This document shows positions 34,754 through 44,128 of a stretch of DNA of 64,000 nt, piece after piece. The stretch comes from Vibrio harveyi NBRC 15634 = ATCC 14126 = KCTC 12724. Its GTDB lineage: Bacteria; Pseudomonadota; Gammaproteobacteria; Enterobacterales; Vibrionaceae. How positions within the stretch are numbered: the stretch's first letter is position 1; every line of letters begins with the position of its first letter. Under the pieces are notes generated by a model, which did not search any database, had not been told where the DNA came from, and saw nothing but the letters and a program-made list of their open reading frames with translations. A program made the position numbers and the translations under genes. Location of the stretch: positions 100,372-164,371 of the forward strand of contig NZ_BCUF01000005.1 in NCBI RefSeq assembly GCF_001591145.1. The letters are read 5' to 3'.

Positions 34754-36382
34754 ATGCAGCTATCACTGAAAAACTTGTCGGTACGTACGCAAGTTTTGGT
34801 TCCAGTTTTATTCACCGCGATCACTCTGTTTATTACATTGTGGATCACTCAAAACAACCTAGAAGCAGAGCAAGAATTGGTTGCTTCTAACTCCGATTCT
34901 CTTGTGTTCTATAAAGACACATTAGCGAAAATCGATGACCAAGTTTACCCATTGCGCATAAGCGCGGTTTACGCGATCTATGATGCTTCTCGTCGTGATG
35001 CATTCCTTGCTGATCTAAAGTCAGGCGCGAAAGCGATTGATATCGATCTTGATCTTGTTGATGAGCGCGGCACGTTCAGTAAAGAAGCGCAAAAAGTACG
35101 TCAAAGCATCGATGCATACATTGATTACTCAACACGTGCTGTAGAGTTCTTCAACCGTCATGATCGTGGTCTGGTTTCTGATAGCGAATACACAAACTTC
35201 ATCTCAGGTTACCGCCGTGTTGGTAACGAAATGGTGGCAACCATCAACGCACTATCACAACGTGTGAATGAGATTGCGACTGAAGCAACTGCAGCAAGCG
35301 CTCGTGAGCATACTCGCGTACAAAACAACGCAATGATCTCTGTGATTGCGGTATTTGCGTTCTCTTTGCTGGGTGCTTGGTTCCTATCTGGCATGATTGT
35401 TACGCCAATCCAAAAACTGCAAGAAGTGATGCGTAAGCTAGCAGGTGGTGACCTGTCAGTGCGTGCAGACATTGATGGCGACAACGAAATTTCTCAGCTA
35501 AGCAAAGACGTCAACCAAACAGCGAAACAGCTTCACGATACGGTTGATCAATTGATGCGCATCAGTGAAGAAGTGGCGTCTGCTTCAACAGAACTTGCAG
35601 CGGTAATGACGCAAGCTGAAGCGAATGCACAACAAGAATTGGCTGAAATCGAGCAAGTTGCATCAGCGGTTAACGAGCTAGCAAGCACAGCAAACAATGT
35701 GAGTGATAACGCGACATCTGCAGATGCGACTGCGCGTGAAGCTGATGGTCTAGCACAGTCTGGCTTGTCGATCTTCCAAGAGAGCGCTCAAGCAAGCGAG
35801 CAGATGTCTCAAGCACTGAACGATGCAGCACAAGTGGTATTGCGCCTAAAAGAGCAGTCTGTTCAAATCAACGATGTGATTGAAGTGATTCGTGGCGTAT
35901 CTGAGCAAACTAACCTTCTCGCACTGAACGCAGCGATCGAAGCTGCACGTGCTGGTGAATCTGGTCGTGGTTTTGCTGTCGTAGCAGACGAAGTTCGTAT
36001 GCTGGCAGCGCGCACTCAAGACTCAACGCAAGAAATCTCATCAATTATTGAAGAGCTTCAAGCGCAGTCTGGTCTTGCAAACGACAGCATGCAGGTGAGC
36101 CTAGAAATGCTTAACCGTAATAACGAGCTGACACAGCAAGCGAACGATGCGTTGATTGGCATTACAGAGTCTGTTGCAAACATTAACGATTCAAACACGC
36201 AAGTGGCGACTGCCGCAGAAGAGCAATCTCAAGTAACTCAAGACATCAACCGTAACGTGGTTAACATGTCTGAACTGGTAAACCAAAACGTAGCAGGCAT
36301 CAGCCAAAGCGCGAGCGCAAGTACAGAGCTTTCTCACCTTGCTGAGAAACAGAAAGAGCAATTGAGCTTCTTTAAACTATAA
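34754..36382 (+). CDS. Methyl-accepting chemotaxis protein (first of a tandem pair)
   Basis: 542 aa. Membrane helix near residues 12-30, a periplasmic helical-bundle sensor (about 31-190) and a second helix (about 192-212). HAMP ([25 protein letters not shown]) and a long signalling coiled coil follow, with the conserved hairpin tip [32 protein letters not shown]. It ends KEQLSFFKL without a C-terminal CheR-tethering pentapeptide. GAGG precedes ATG 34754. The ligand is unknown. Confidence 0.92.
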   Translation: MQLSLKNLSVRTQVLVPVLFTAITLFITLWITQNNLEAEQELVASNSDSLVFYKDTLAKIDDQVYPLRISAVYAIYDASRRDAFLADLKSGAKAIDIDLDLVDERGTFSKEAQKVRQSIDAYIDYSTRAVEFFNRHDRGLVSDSEYTNFISGYRRVGNEMVATINALSQRVNEIATEATAASAREHTRVQNNAMISVIAVFAFSLLGAWFLSGMIVTPIQKLQEVMRKLAGGDLSVRADIDGDNEISQLSKDVNQTAKQLHDTVDQLMRISEEVASASTELAAVMTQAEANAQQELAEIEQVASAVNELASTANNVSDNATSADATAREADGLAQSGLSIFQESAQASEQMSQALNDAAQVVLRLKEQSVQINDVIEVIRGVSEQTNLLALNAAIEAARAGESGRGFAVVADEVRMLAARTQDSTQEISSIIEELQAQSGLANDSMQVSLEMLNRNNELTQQANDALIGITESVANINDSNTQVATAAEEQSQVTQDINRNVVNMSELVNQNVAGISQSASASTELSHLAEKQKEQLSFFKL

Positions 36383-36408
36383 GCAATCCGCGCCAATTGA
36401 TATTACGA

Positions 36409-36438
36409 GAATCCCTAAGCGAAGGCTTGGGGATTTTT
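36409..36438 (+). terminator. Rho-independent terminator
   Basis: AATCCCTAAGC-GAAG-GCTTGGGGATTTTTTT hairpin between the two chemoreceptor genes, so they are transcribed separately. Confidence 0.8.
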
Positions 36439-36587
36439 TTATCCATAATTCCAGCATTTTATTGAGCTTGCTTATCAATACGATAAACATAATTTGTTGG
36501 CTGAAAGTTACTGATATCTATAACATTCCCGCCCATTTTACAAAACTTGACGTGCCCCCACGTCTTTTATTTTTTATTGGTTCGGAA

Positions 36588-38216
36588 ATGCAGAAATTAT
36601 TAAAAAACCTGTCAGTCAGAATGCAGGTACTTTTGCCAGTTTTGGCAACGGCGTTAGCAGTGGTTATTGCTCTGTGGTTCACACGTAATGAGCTACAAGT
36701 AGAGTTAAAACGCAGTACGGAGAATAGCGAGTCTGTCATTCTGTACAAAGACCTATTGTCAGAAATCGACAACTTGGTTTATCCCCTTCGAATTAACGGC
36801 ATTTACGCCATGTACATCCCTGAGCGTCGCACAAATTACATCAATGAGCTCAACAACATCGCAAAAGAGATAGACAATAAGGTAAGTCAAATTGGTGCGA
36901 ACCCTGCTTACCATTCGCAAACTAACGATGTGCGTGAGAAAGTAAGCGCATATATCGAGCAAGCTCATCGAGTGATTGATGCTGTGACAAAATACGATCA
37001 AGGTTTACTCAGCGCAGATCAGCGTGAGGAGATGATCACTCAATACCGCCGTGCAGGTAACGACATGGTGACAGTAATGAATGCGTTGTCTAAGCGTGTT
37101 AATGAAGTTGCTGCAGAAAGCATGGCAGAAAGTGAACGTCAAAACCTACGTGTACAAGACAATGCGACGTTCACGGTTCTGTCAGTGTTTGCCCTAACGC
37201 TTATCGGTGCATGGTTACTGTCTGGCAAGATAGTGACACCAATCATCAATCTACAAGGTGTGATGCGTCAGCTTGCCCAGGGTAATCTGAACGTGCGTGC
37301 GGAAGCGGATGGTGAAAACGAAATGGCGAAACTAAGCCAAGATGTAAACCTAACCGCAGAACAATTGCGTAGCACCGTAGATCAATTGATGCGTATCAGT
37401 GAAGAGGTTGCTTCGGCGTCAACCGAACTGGCTGCTGTGATGACTCAAGCAGAAGCTAACGCGCAACAAGAGTTGATCGAGATTGAACAAGTCGCGTCGG
37501 CAGTCAATGAATTGGCAAGTACCGCAGACAATGTAAGCAGTAATGCAACAGCAGCAGACTCCACGGCACGTGAAGCTGATGGCTTGGCGAAGTCGGGCTT
37601 GTCCATTTTCAAAGAGAGTGCACACGCTAGTGAACAGATGTCAGAAGCACTGAACGACGCAGCTCAGGTGGTTCAGCGTCTTCAAACTCAGTCTGAGCAA
37701 ATCAGCAACGTGGTTGAGGTGATTCGCGGTGTATCAGAACAAACGAATTTGTTAGCGCTGAATGCTGCGATTGAAGCCGCTCGTGCAGGTGAATCCGGAC
37801 GTGGTTTTGCGGTCGTAGCGGATGAGGTTCGTATGCTGGCTGCTCGCACTCAGAAATCAACACAAGAGATCCAATCCATCATTGAAGAACTGCAAGCGCA
37901 ATCGGGTTTGGCGAATGACAGCATGCAAGTGAGCTTAGATATGTTGTCTCGCAACAACGAGTTGGCTCATCAAGCGAACCAAGCGTTGGTGGGAATTACA
38001 GAGTCTGTTGCAGACATCAACGACTCAAATACACAAGTTGCAACGGCGGCAGAACAACAATCTCAGGTGACTCAAGACATCAACCGTAATGTGGTCAATA
38101 TGTCTGAACTGGTCAACCAGAACGTTGCTGGTATTAGCCAAAGTGCAAGTGCAAGCAGCGAGCTGTCTAAATTGGCGGAAAAGCAAAAAGAGCAATTAAG
38201 CTTCTTCAAATTGTAA
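36588..38216 (+). CDS. Methyl-accepting chemotaxis protein (second of a tandem pair)
   Basis: 542 aa from ATG 36588, exactly the length of the preceding receptor. Same layout: helix, periplasmic sensor, helix, HAMP ([25 protein letters not shown]) and signalling domain. The cytoplasmic parts are nearly identical in the two proteins, while the sensor domains differ clearly (for example [16 protein letters not shown] here). This indicates a tandem duplication followed by ligand diversification. A longer frame from 36462 adds 42 residues with no membrane or Shine-Dalgarno support. It ends in the same KEQLSFFKL. Confidence 0.9.
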   Translation: MQKLLKNLSVRMQVLLPVLATALAVVIALWFTRNELQVELKRSTENSESVILYKDLLSEIDNLVYPLRINGIYAMYIPERRTNYINELNNIAKEIDNKVSQIGANPAYHSQTNDVREKVSAYIEQAHRVIDAVTKYDQGLLSADQREEMITQYRRAGNDMVTVMNALSKRVNEVAAESMAESERQNLRVQDNATFTVLSVFALTLIGAWLLSGKIVTPIINLQGVMRQLAQGNLNVRAEADGENEMAKLSQDVNLTAEQLRSTVDQLMRISEEVASASTELAAVMTQAEANAQQELIEIEQVASAVNELASTADNVSSNATAADSTAREADGLAKSGLSIFKESAHASEQMSEALNDAAQVVQRLQTQSEQISNVVEVIRGVSEQTNLLALNAAIEAARAGESGRGFAVVADEVRMLAARTQKSTQEIQSIIEELQAQSGLANDSMQVSLDMLSRNNELAHQANQALVGITESVADINDSNTQVATAAEQQSQVTQDINRNVVNMSELVNQNVAGISQSASASSELSKLAEKQKEQLSFFKL

Positions 38217-38233
38217 TTTGAGCAGAAAAGCAA

Positions 38234-38262
38234 AAGGCACCGACTATCGGTGCCTTTTTGTT
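38234..38262 (+). terminator. Rho-independent terminator
   Basis: AAAAGGCACCGA-CTA-TCGGTGCCTTTTTG hairpin after the second chemoreceptor gene. Confidence 0.85.
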
Positions 38263-38279
38263 TTGGGTGCTGAGGAGGG

Positions 38280-39026
38280 TTATCCCTTCAGCTTCAGTTT
38301 CGTGCCATCAAATTTAAGATGGCTCAATAGGTTCTTTGCATTTGCTTTGCCGAAGTCATCAAACTCCATGCCATATCGCGCATAATGTGTGGATTTCTGT
38401 AAGTTGCAGATTCGCCCTTTGAGTGGTGCGAGCATACGCCCATTCCCGGGCATCGCGATATCCAACGTGACAAGATCACCAACTTGAAGTGTTCGGCTCA
38501 TCGGTGAAGTCACAAAGCGACAACCGCTTTTTGATAGATCTCGAATTTCGCACTCTGCACGGAATTGTTCAAACTGGAGTCGAGAGCGTAAGTTCACTTC
38601 ATATCGCACTTCTTTTCTCAATTGGTAGACCTGCATGGTATTTGGCAAGCCTAAAACTAAGAGTGGATATGGGTCTCCAAGGCGATGTTGAAGTTGTGCT
38701 CGAAAAGGAATAACAGCGCCTTCACCACGGTGTGAATAAGCTTTCACGTTAATCCAAAATCCCTCTTGAAAATAAAACTTTAAATCGTCATCGGAGATAT
38801 TTGGGATCTCAATTAGCGCGGTATTGTTGGAATGACAGCCCATAAAGGTGCTGGTGGTGATGAACTTAGTCCCCACGGGCGTCGTAACATTCAATGTCAC
38901 TTCACTACCGTGCTCCACCATTGCCATTGCATCAGTGCTGTTTAATGTTGTTGCCTGACGTTCAGGTGCATTTTTGCTTGGCTGAGACGAACGATTGTCC
39001 CTTGCACTCGTCATCATATTTCTCAT
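38280..39026 (-). CDS. PilZ domain cyclic-di-GMP-binding protein (YcgR-like)
   Basis: 248 aa. The N-terminal region (about 35-125) resembles the YcgR/PilZN flagellar brake domain. The C-terminal PilZ domain carries both c-di-GMP contacts: RxxxR (RKEVR, about residue 138) and DxSxxG (DLSKSG). It is probably a c-di-GMP effector for motility or surface growth, and fits the nearby GGDEF and chemoreceptor genes. The start is uncertain between ATG 39026 and the in-frame ATG 9 nt later; neither has a strong Shine-Dalgarno. Confidence 0.85.
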   Translation of the reverse strand: MRNMMTSARDNRSSQPSKNAPERQATTLNSTDAMAMVEHGSEVTLNVTTPVGTKFITTSTFMGCHSNNTALIEIPNISDDDLKFYFQEGFWINVKAYSHRGEGAVIPFRAQLQHRLGDPYPLLVLGLPNTMQVYQLRKEVRYEVNLRSRLQFEQFRAECEIRDLSKSGCRFVTSPMSRTLQVGDLVTLDIAMPGNGRMLAPLKGRICNLQKSTHYARYGMEFDDFGKANAKNLLSHLKFDGTKLKLKG

Positions 39027-39168
39027 TATTATTGTCGTACCTAATGTGAGAAGACGTTTCGCGCTATGTTATGGTAATACTAAATTACTAGACTATTGCG
39101 TGGATATCATTCTATGCAGTCGCATAGCGAGTTTCAATAAAGCACAAGTGAAAAGTGGGGCACGGATA

Positions 39169-39444
39169 ATGCAGAAAGTGACACAAGACACAACAAGCCA
39201 AATTTTTTGGGTCGATTTGGAGGAAAACCACAAAACGAAAGTGGTTTATAAGCTCGATGGGCAAGAGATGCATATCATTTCAACGCTTATTCCTGAAGAA
39301 GTAAGAGGGAAGGGGTATGGCAAAGTGATGATGGAAGCTGTTTTACCAGAGATCGAAGCGCAAGGTTATCGCATTGTACCCGTTTGCCCATACGTGATTA
39401 AATACATGGCAACGCACCCTGAATGGGCACATTTACTCGCATAA
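39169..39444 (+). CDS. Small GNAT family N-acetyltransferase (YjdJ/GTNA-type)
   Basis: 91 aa, a minimal GNAT. The acetyl-CoA P-loop is seen in LIPEEVRGKGYGKVMMEAVLP, followed by YRIVPVCPYVIKYMATHPEW, the ending typical of the short YidJ/GtnA group. ATG 39169 gives the family length; the frame to 38995 adds a spurious hydrophobic start. The stop overlaps the next gene (TAATG). Substrate unknown. Confidence 0.8.
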   Translation: MQKVTQDTTSQIFWVDLEENHKTKVVYKLDGQEMHIISTLIPEEVRGKGYGKVMMEAVLPEIEAQGYRIVPVCPYVIKYMATHPEWAHLLA

Positions 39445-40433
39445 TGGAGCCAATGAATAATCCGCTTTATCAGAACATAGGTGACGAGCTAGCGCTTGGC
39501 ACTTTAGAGCACATCGATGTGATTCAATCTTTATGGGGCGGTTATGGGGAGTTAGTTCGACTGACTTTTCCAGACCGTTCCGTTATCGTAAAACACGTCA
39601 AATTACCAAGACCGTCACAACATCCGAGAGGGTGGAATACAGACCGCTCGCATCAACGTAAACTGCATTCTTATCAAGTTGAAGTGAGTTGGTATCAGCA
39701 CTTCAGCCAACCTGTTGATGAACGTTGTCGAATTCCACAAGGATTGAAGTGCTTTCAGAATGAAACAGAGTGGTTGATTGTGATGGAAGATCTGGCTCTG
39801 GCGGGTTATCCAAACGTCGTCAAAGACGCGACCAAAGTTCAGTTAAAAGCTTGCTTGACGTGGTTAGCCAACTTTCATGCGCGCCATATTGGGGTTCGCC
39901 ATGATGAACTTTGGCAAACCGGAACCTACTGGCATTTGCAAACGCGACCGGATGAATTGGTTGCGTTACAAGATAATAGGCTCAAGCAACGCGCGGAGCG
40001 CATTGACCAAACGTTGCGTCAGGCTCGGTTTCAAACCTTAGTGCATGGTGATGCCAAGCTGGCAAACTTTTGTTTTAACGAACAAGGCTCAGCGGCGGCA
40101 GCGGTAGACTTCCAGTACGTGGGGCATGGCTGTGCGATGAAAGATGTTGCGTTGTTTATGAGCAGTGCAATCGAGCCGAGTCAGTGTACTGAGATGGAGT
40201 CTTGGGTGTTAGATAACTATTTTTCTGCGTTAACGAATGCGCTGAATCACTACCAGCCCGACCTTGATAACAACGTCGTCGAGCAAGAATGGCGACCATT
40301 GTTCGCACTTGCTTGGGCTGATTTTCAACGATTTGTGAAAGGATGGAGTCCAGAACACTGGAAAATTAATCCCTATACGGAATCACTCACCAAACGCGCA
40401 CTCGATGAGCTCGATTTAGGTTCTCACCAGTAA
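39444..40433 (+). CDS. APH/choline-kinase-like phosphotransferase
   Basis: 329 aa, protein-kinase-like fold. The ATP-anchoring lysine is probably in RSVIVKHVKLP, the hinge is WLIVMEDLAL. The catalytic loop LVHGDAKLANFCF (HGDxxxxN) and metal-binding AAVDFQYVGHG are intact. Such proteins phosphorylate small hydroxylated molecules; the substrate is unknown. It begins at ATG 39444 overlapping the GNAT stop (TAATG), with ATG 39453 as an alternative after GGAG. Coupling to the GNAT gene suggests a shared role. Confidence 0.75.
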   Translation: MEPMNNPLYQNIGDELALGTLEHIDVIQSLWGGYGELVRLTFPDRSVIVKHVKLPRPSQHPRGWNTDRSHQRKLHSYQVEVSWYQHFSQPVDERCRIPQGLKCFQNETEWLIVMEDLALAGYPNVVKDATKVQLKACLTWLANFHARHIGVRHDELWQTGTYWHLQTRPDELVALQDNRLKQRAERIDQTLRQARFQTLVHGDAKLANFCFNEQGSAAAAVDFQYVGHGCAMKDVALFMSSAIEPSQCTEMESWVLDNYFSALTNALNHYQPDLDNNVVEQEWRPLFALAWADFQRFVKGWSPEHWKINPYTESLTKRALDELDLGSHQ

Positions 40434-40460
40434 ATAAAAACTCCCAGGAAATTGCCGCGT

Positions 40461-40492
40461 TATACCCAAGCACCTTTAGGTTACTTGGGTAT
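40461..40492. repeat. TATACCCAAG-ended repeat, minimal copy B
   Basis: TATACCCAAGCACCTTTAGG is followed at once by TTACTTGGGTAT, i.e. two element ends joined as a hairpin with almost no interior. It lies in the 91-bp gap between convergent genes and may act as terminator. A surrounding CTCCCA / TGGGAG pair extends the stem. Confidence 0.55.
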
Positions 40493-40524
40493 TGGTGCTT
40501 TGGGAGGTTTATCGTTAGTGTTGG

Positions 40525-41025
40525 TTAGTTTTTCGGTTTTTTGATGCGAGCCATACTGTAAGTATTTATAAACTCACCATCACGAAAAGATGCATCGACA
40601 AACTCGCCTTCTATCTCGAAGCCATGTTTTTTGTACAAGCCAATGGCTGCCTCATTGTCTGAGTTTACTTCAATATGTATGCGTCTTACATTCAACCAAT
40701 TATCCGCCAACTCGGTGACCGTGCTGATCAATGCGCTGCCAACCCCTAAACCGTGGTACTTATCATGAACACCAATACCAAATGATGCGGTATGTGATGT
40801 TCTTGGACGCTGTGAGTGATGAAAGCCTATATTTCCGACTACTTTGCCATCGATCTCTGCGACATAGCTATACACACCTGCTGGTATCTTCGATAACCGT
40901 TCGACCCACATAGCGATAGATGGCTTAGGGAGTTGCAGGGTTTCACGTTGTGCTTTTGGTTGTGAATAAATTTCGACTAGCGCAGCAGCGTCTTCAACAG
41001 TGGTTGGACGAACGATAATTTCCAT
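40525..41025 (-). CDS. aaaT: L-amino acid N-acetyltransferase AaaT (YhhY)
   Basis: 166 aa GNAT. The segments QPKAQRETLQLPKPSIAMWVERLS, QRPRTSHTASFGIGV and GLYKKHGFEIEGE align well by eye with E. coli YhhY/AaaT (TLQVPHPSDHMWQERL; QRPRRSHVADFGICV; YKKYGFEIEGT, from memory). AaaT acetylates L-phenylalanine and L-methionine. The acetyl-CoA loop is DKYHGLGVGSAL. Single gene, bracketed by two TATACCCAAG repeats. Confidence 0.8.
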   Translation of the reverse strand: MEIIVRPTTVEDAAALVEIYSQPKAQRETLQLPKPSIAMWVERLSKIPAGVYSYVAEIDGKVVGNIGFHHSQRPRTSHTASFGIGVHDKYHGLGVGSALISTVTELADNWLNVRRIHIEVNSDNEAAIGLYKKHGFEIEGEFVDASFRDGEFINTYSMARIKKPKN

Positions 41026-41256
41026 GCTTCTCTCCTTTGTAGTTTTTTGGAATTAACTTCAATCTAACGAGAGAATTCTGTTTTGAATAGCATTTTTTGA
41101 ACTTTATAGGCTAAACCGCTTTTAATTTAGTGGGTTATCGAGTGCTTATTTCAACTTTTTATAGTGAATTATCATTGAAAACACCAATGAGAGTGATTTT
41201 GTGTTGAATTTTTATACTAAAGAACTTCACCTTTATGGGGAATAATGGTGAAGTTG

Positions 41257-41535
41257 CATACCCAAGTAACCTTGAGATGCTTGGTTCCGCGAGAATGACT
41301 TGGTTTGTAGATGCGGCGACGATTTAAAGGTCTAGTGGGTCTAAATCAAGAATCAACAACAAAGTATATAAGCCAAGGCCCTTACTATTTGCAAAGAGTG
41401 CCCTTAGGGAGGGGGTCATTGACTCGATCTCTGCTTCAAACAACTTGGAAAGAGCTCGCCGTTCCAAGTTGTTTTCCTTGACCTCGAATCAATGACAACG
41501 CTCTGAGTCCAGCATCTTGAAGTTGCTTGGGTATA
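41257..41535. repeat. MITE-like palindromic repeat, copy C
   Basis: About 280 bp bounded by imperfect inverted ends: CATACCCAAGTAACCTTGAG and the reverse complement of TTGAAGTTGCTTGGGTATA. The interior is itself a large hairpin (TCATTGACTCGA ... TCGAATCAATGA; AAACAACTTGG ... CCAAGTTGTTTT). The right 80 bp match, inverted, the element at the right window edge. No ORF inside. The 230 bp before it (41026-41256) is AT-rich with nothing recognised. Confidence 0.75.
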
Positions 41536-41588
41536 TTGATCGAAATAAAGCCATTTCACCAAAATGTGAACTGGGTATCTGCAACGAG

Positions 41589-41660
41589 TTGATTTTAATC
41601 AAGACAGGTTGGAGTTACCTCTTATGGGGTATGGGGAGACCGCCTTTTTAACGCTATTTA
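41589..41660 (+). promoter_or_regulatory. napGH promoter with FNR and NarP/NarL sites
   Basis: TTGATTTTAATCAA (41589-41602) is a perfect FNR half-site pair (TTGAT-N4-ATCAA). TACCTCT-TA-TGGGGTA (41616-41631) fits the NarL/NarP 7-2-7 arrangement with one mismatch. A -10-like GCTATTTATG (TATTTA 41655-41660) would put the NarP centre near -44, its place in the E. coli nap promoter. Anaerobic, nitrate-responsive expression is predicted. Confidence 0.7.
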
Positions 41661-41708
41661 TGCTTAACTTATTTAAGAGCAATTAGAGCGTAGTTGAGGA
41701 ATATAATA

Positions 41709-42479
41709 ATGAAATCCTCTCAATCAAAAGTCTCGCAAAGTCGGCGACGATTCCTGCGTGACACCGCACGCACTGCGGCTGGTGTTGGTGCTGCGGCTTG
41801 TGTTCTTGGCTTGCAGTCAATGCAAAGCCAAGCGCGAGAAACTAAAGGCGTACCGATTCGACCTCCTGGCGCGTTACCTGAAGGTGAATTTGAATCGGCT
41901 TGCATCCGTTGCGGGTTGTGCGTTCAAGCATGCCCTTACGACACGTTAAAGCTTGCTAGTTTACTGTCTCCTGTCGCAACTGGTTCTCCTTACTTCACTG
42001 CGCGTGATATTCCATGCGAAATGTGCGAAGACATCCCTTGCGTCGTCGCTTGCCCAAGCGGGGCGTTAGACCATGATTTAACGGACATTGACGATGCAAG
42101 AATGGGAACGGCTGTGCTTATTGACCATGAAACCTGCCTCAACTGGCAAGGTTTGCGCTGTGATGTTTGCTACCGCGTATGCCCGCTGATTGATGAAGCG
42201 ATAACGCTAGAAAACATCCGAAATGATCGAACGGGTTATCACGCTAAATTGATTCCAACGGTTAATTCTGATGTGTGCACTGGTTGTGGTAAGTGTGAGC
42301 AAGCATGTGTGCTAGATGTTGCGGCGATTAAAGTTGTTCCAACAGATTTAGCCAAGGGCAAAGTTGGTAGTCACTACAATTTTGGCTGGCAAGAAATCGA
42401 CAAGCCGCTCGAAAACGTATTGCCTGAAGAAACACCTGTGCCTAGTGGTGCTCTAGAGTCGCTTAAAGGAGGTCAGTGA
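41709..42479 (+). CDS. napG: Ferredoxin-type protein NapG
   Basis: 256 aa. A twin-arginine signal ([13 protein letters not shown]) sends it folded to the periplasm. Four [4Fe-4S] motifs are visible: [43 protein letters not shown] and [11 protein letters not shown]. NapG with membrane-bound NapH passes quinol electrons to the NapC/NapAB nitrate reductase. GAGG precedes ATG 41709. napH overlaps its stop. No napA, napB, napC or napD genes are in the window. Confidence 0.93.
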   Translation: MKSSQSKVSQSRRRFLRDTARTAAGVGAAACVLGLQSMQSQARETKGVPIRPPGALPEGEFESACIRCGLCVQACPYDTLKLASLLSPVATGSPYFTARDIPCEMCEDIPCVVACPSGALDHDLTDIDDARMGTAVLIDHETCLNWQGLRCDVCYRVCPLIDEAITLENIRNDRTGYHAKLIPTVNSDVCTGCGKCEQACVLDVAAIKVVPTDLAKGKVGSHYNFGWQEIDKPLENVLPEETPVPSGALESLKGGQ

Positions 42480-43333
42480 TGGCCAAGAATTTAGCGCAAG
42501 ATGCTGGCAAAGAAGCTGTCGAGAAGCTTGGCTGGTGGCAAGCGCATCGTTTTCTTATTGTTCGCCGATTGTGCCAATTGACGATCATTGCTCTGTTTAT
42601 GGCCGGTCCCACATGGGGCATTCTGCAAGGTAACTTATCTTCGAGTATGTTGCTTAACAAAGTGCCGTTAAGCGATCCTCTGATTGTTCTCCAATCGCTG
42701 GCGACAGGTCATATCCCAGAGTTTAATGCTCTGCTAGGGGTTGTGATTGTCTTAGTTTTTTACGCGATTCTTGCCCCGAGAGCGTTTTGTGCTTGGGTGT
42801 GCCCTTTGAACATTGTCACAGACTTTGCGGCGTGGTTGCGCAGAAAGCTTAACCTTAAAGCGAGCTACCGTTGGTCGCCGAACATCCGTTATTGGTTGAT
42901 CCCTGCTCTAATGCTTGGCAGTGCGATATCAGGTTCTGTGCTTTGGACATGGTTGGACCCCGTCGCCGCCCTTCATCGAGGCTTAGTCTTTGGCATGGGT
43001 GCTGGATGGGTATTGATACTACTTGTGTTTGTGCTGGATTTACTCTTGGTTGAGCATGGTTGGTGTGGTCACTTGTGCCCTCTGGGAGCAATGTATGGCG
43101 TAATTGGTAGTAAGAGTTTGTTGCGAGTGACGGCTGTTCGTCGAGAAGGTTGTACCAAATGCATGGACTGTTTTTATGTATGTCCTGAACCAGATATTTT
43201 GCGCCAACCCCTCAAAGAAGGTGACCGACGAGTCATGGATCAAACTTGTATGAGTTGCGGTCGATGCTTAGATGTGTGCCCTGAAAAAGTGTTTGAATTC
43301 CAAAACCGACTCAAGGTGAAGAACATTGATTAG
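42479..43333 (+). CDS. napH: Quinol dehydrogenase membrane component NapH
   Basis: 284 aa. Four membrane helices; two cytoplasmic CxxxCP motifs (CAWVCPLNIV and CGHLCPLGAMYG). Two C-terminal [4Fe-4S] clusters: CTKCMDCFYVCPEP and CMSCGRCLDVCPEKV. ATG 42479 has AAAGGAGG 6 nt upstream and overlaps the napG stop. It works with NapG in the menaquinol/ubiquinol-to-nitrate pathway. Confidence 0.93.
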   Translation: MAKNLAQDAGKEAVEKLGWWQAHRFLIVRRLCQLTIIALFMAGPTWGILQGNLSSSMLLNKVPLSDPLIVLQSLATGHIPEFNALLGVVIVLVFYAILAPRAFCAWVCPLNIVTDFAAWLRRKLNLKASYRWSPNIRYWLIPALMLGSAISGSVLWTWLDPVAALHRGLVFGMGAGWVLILLVFVLDLLLVEHGWCGHLCPLGAMYGVIGSKSLLRVTAVRREGCTKCMDCFYVCPEPDILRQPLKEGDRRVMDQTCMSCGRCLDVCPEKVFEFQNRLKVKNID

Positions 43334-43384
43334 TGGTCCAGTTAAGCTGACGCTAGGAAAGATGGACCACTAAAAGAAGTGAAA

Positions 43385-44128
43385 TCACTCTGGATTCTGG
43401 AGTGATTTCAGACGTGTTTTTTCAATATTGATGATACCAGGATTACCGACACGCACCGTTTGCAACAGATGCTTAATCCACATTGGTAGCGATGGTGAGA
43501 GACGATAATGAATCCAAAGCCCATGGCGTGTGTCTTTTAAAAACGTGGTATCACGCAGTAATGCCAAGTGGCGAGATACCTTTGGTTGGCTCTCATTTAG
43601 TGCGTTTTTAAGATCAGTCACCGTCAGATCTTGCTCATCTTCCAGCAACATCAAAATTTTCAGACGCAAGGGATCGCTCATCAGTTTGAAGAAACTGCTT
43701 GGGTCCACATGACTGGTGTTTTCTTCGCTATTTAACAACAAAAACAAGCTAATACGTTCGACCAACTCTTTTGCCGTATTCTGGAATGGTTGAATACCAT
43801 CAAGCGGTTTTGGGTCGGTAAGATTCCAGTGCAGCTGGTCGATATCTTGTTCGAAGATGACACATTCGTCTTTTGCGTTATCGCACAGTGTGATAACGAA
43901 GTCGTAGTGATTGTCTTCGACTTCTGCGTAATCTTTTGAGCGTAAACCTTTGCCACTCATTCCATGGCTTTGTAATACCTCAAATACTCTTTCATCGACC
44001 TCACTAGGATGAAGACCTGCGCTGTCCGCATGAAACAACTCCCCCGCCATGTGATTGAAAATTGCCTCGGCAAGTTGCGAGCGCGCGGAGTTACCTGTGC
44101 AAAGGAACAAAACTTGTTTTTTCATCAT
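43385..44128 (-). CDS. ArsC (low-molecular-weight phosphatase type) - ArsR fusion
   Basis: 247 aa, two domains. Residues 1-135 form a thioredoxin-coupled arsenate reductase: P-loop CTGNSAR (10-16) and resolving cysteines C82 and C89 (LCDNAKDEC), at the same numbers as S. aureus pI258 ArsC. Residues about 145-245 form an ArsR winged helix (QPKVSRHLALLRD, GLWIHYRLSP). The arsenite-binding ELCVCDL of ArsR is DLTVTDL here, and this domain has no cysteine. It is divergent from an MFS gene, its likely target. The domain order (enzyme first) is unusual. Sensing of another ligand, or via the ArsC half, is possible. Confidence 0.85.
   Translation of the reverse strand: MMKKQVLFLCTGNSARSQLAEAIFNHMAGELFHADSAGLHPSEVDERVFEVLQSHGMSGKGLRSKDYAEVEDNHYDFVITLCDNAKDECVIFEQDIDQLHWNLTDPKPLDGIQPFQNTAKELVERISLFLLLNSEENTSHVDPSSFFKLMSDPLRLKILMLLEDEQDLTVTDLKNALNESQPKVSRHLALLRDTTFLKDTRHGLWIHYRLSPSLPMWIKHLLQTVRVGNPGIINIEKTRLKSLQNPE

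Noticed and set aside
36462..36587. 42-residue N-terminal extension of the second chemoreceptor
   Set aside because: Starting at ATG 36588 gives exactly the paralogue's length and puts the membrane helix at the N-terminus.
34754..38216. Assembly artefact duplicating one chemoreceptor
   Set aside because: The two genes differ throughout at codon level and clearly in the sensor domains, and have different flanks and terminators.
38995..39168. N-terminal extension of the GNAT gene
   Set aside because: It begins antisense to the PilZ gene start, encodes an unrelated hydrophobic stretch and exceeds the family length.
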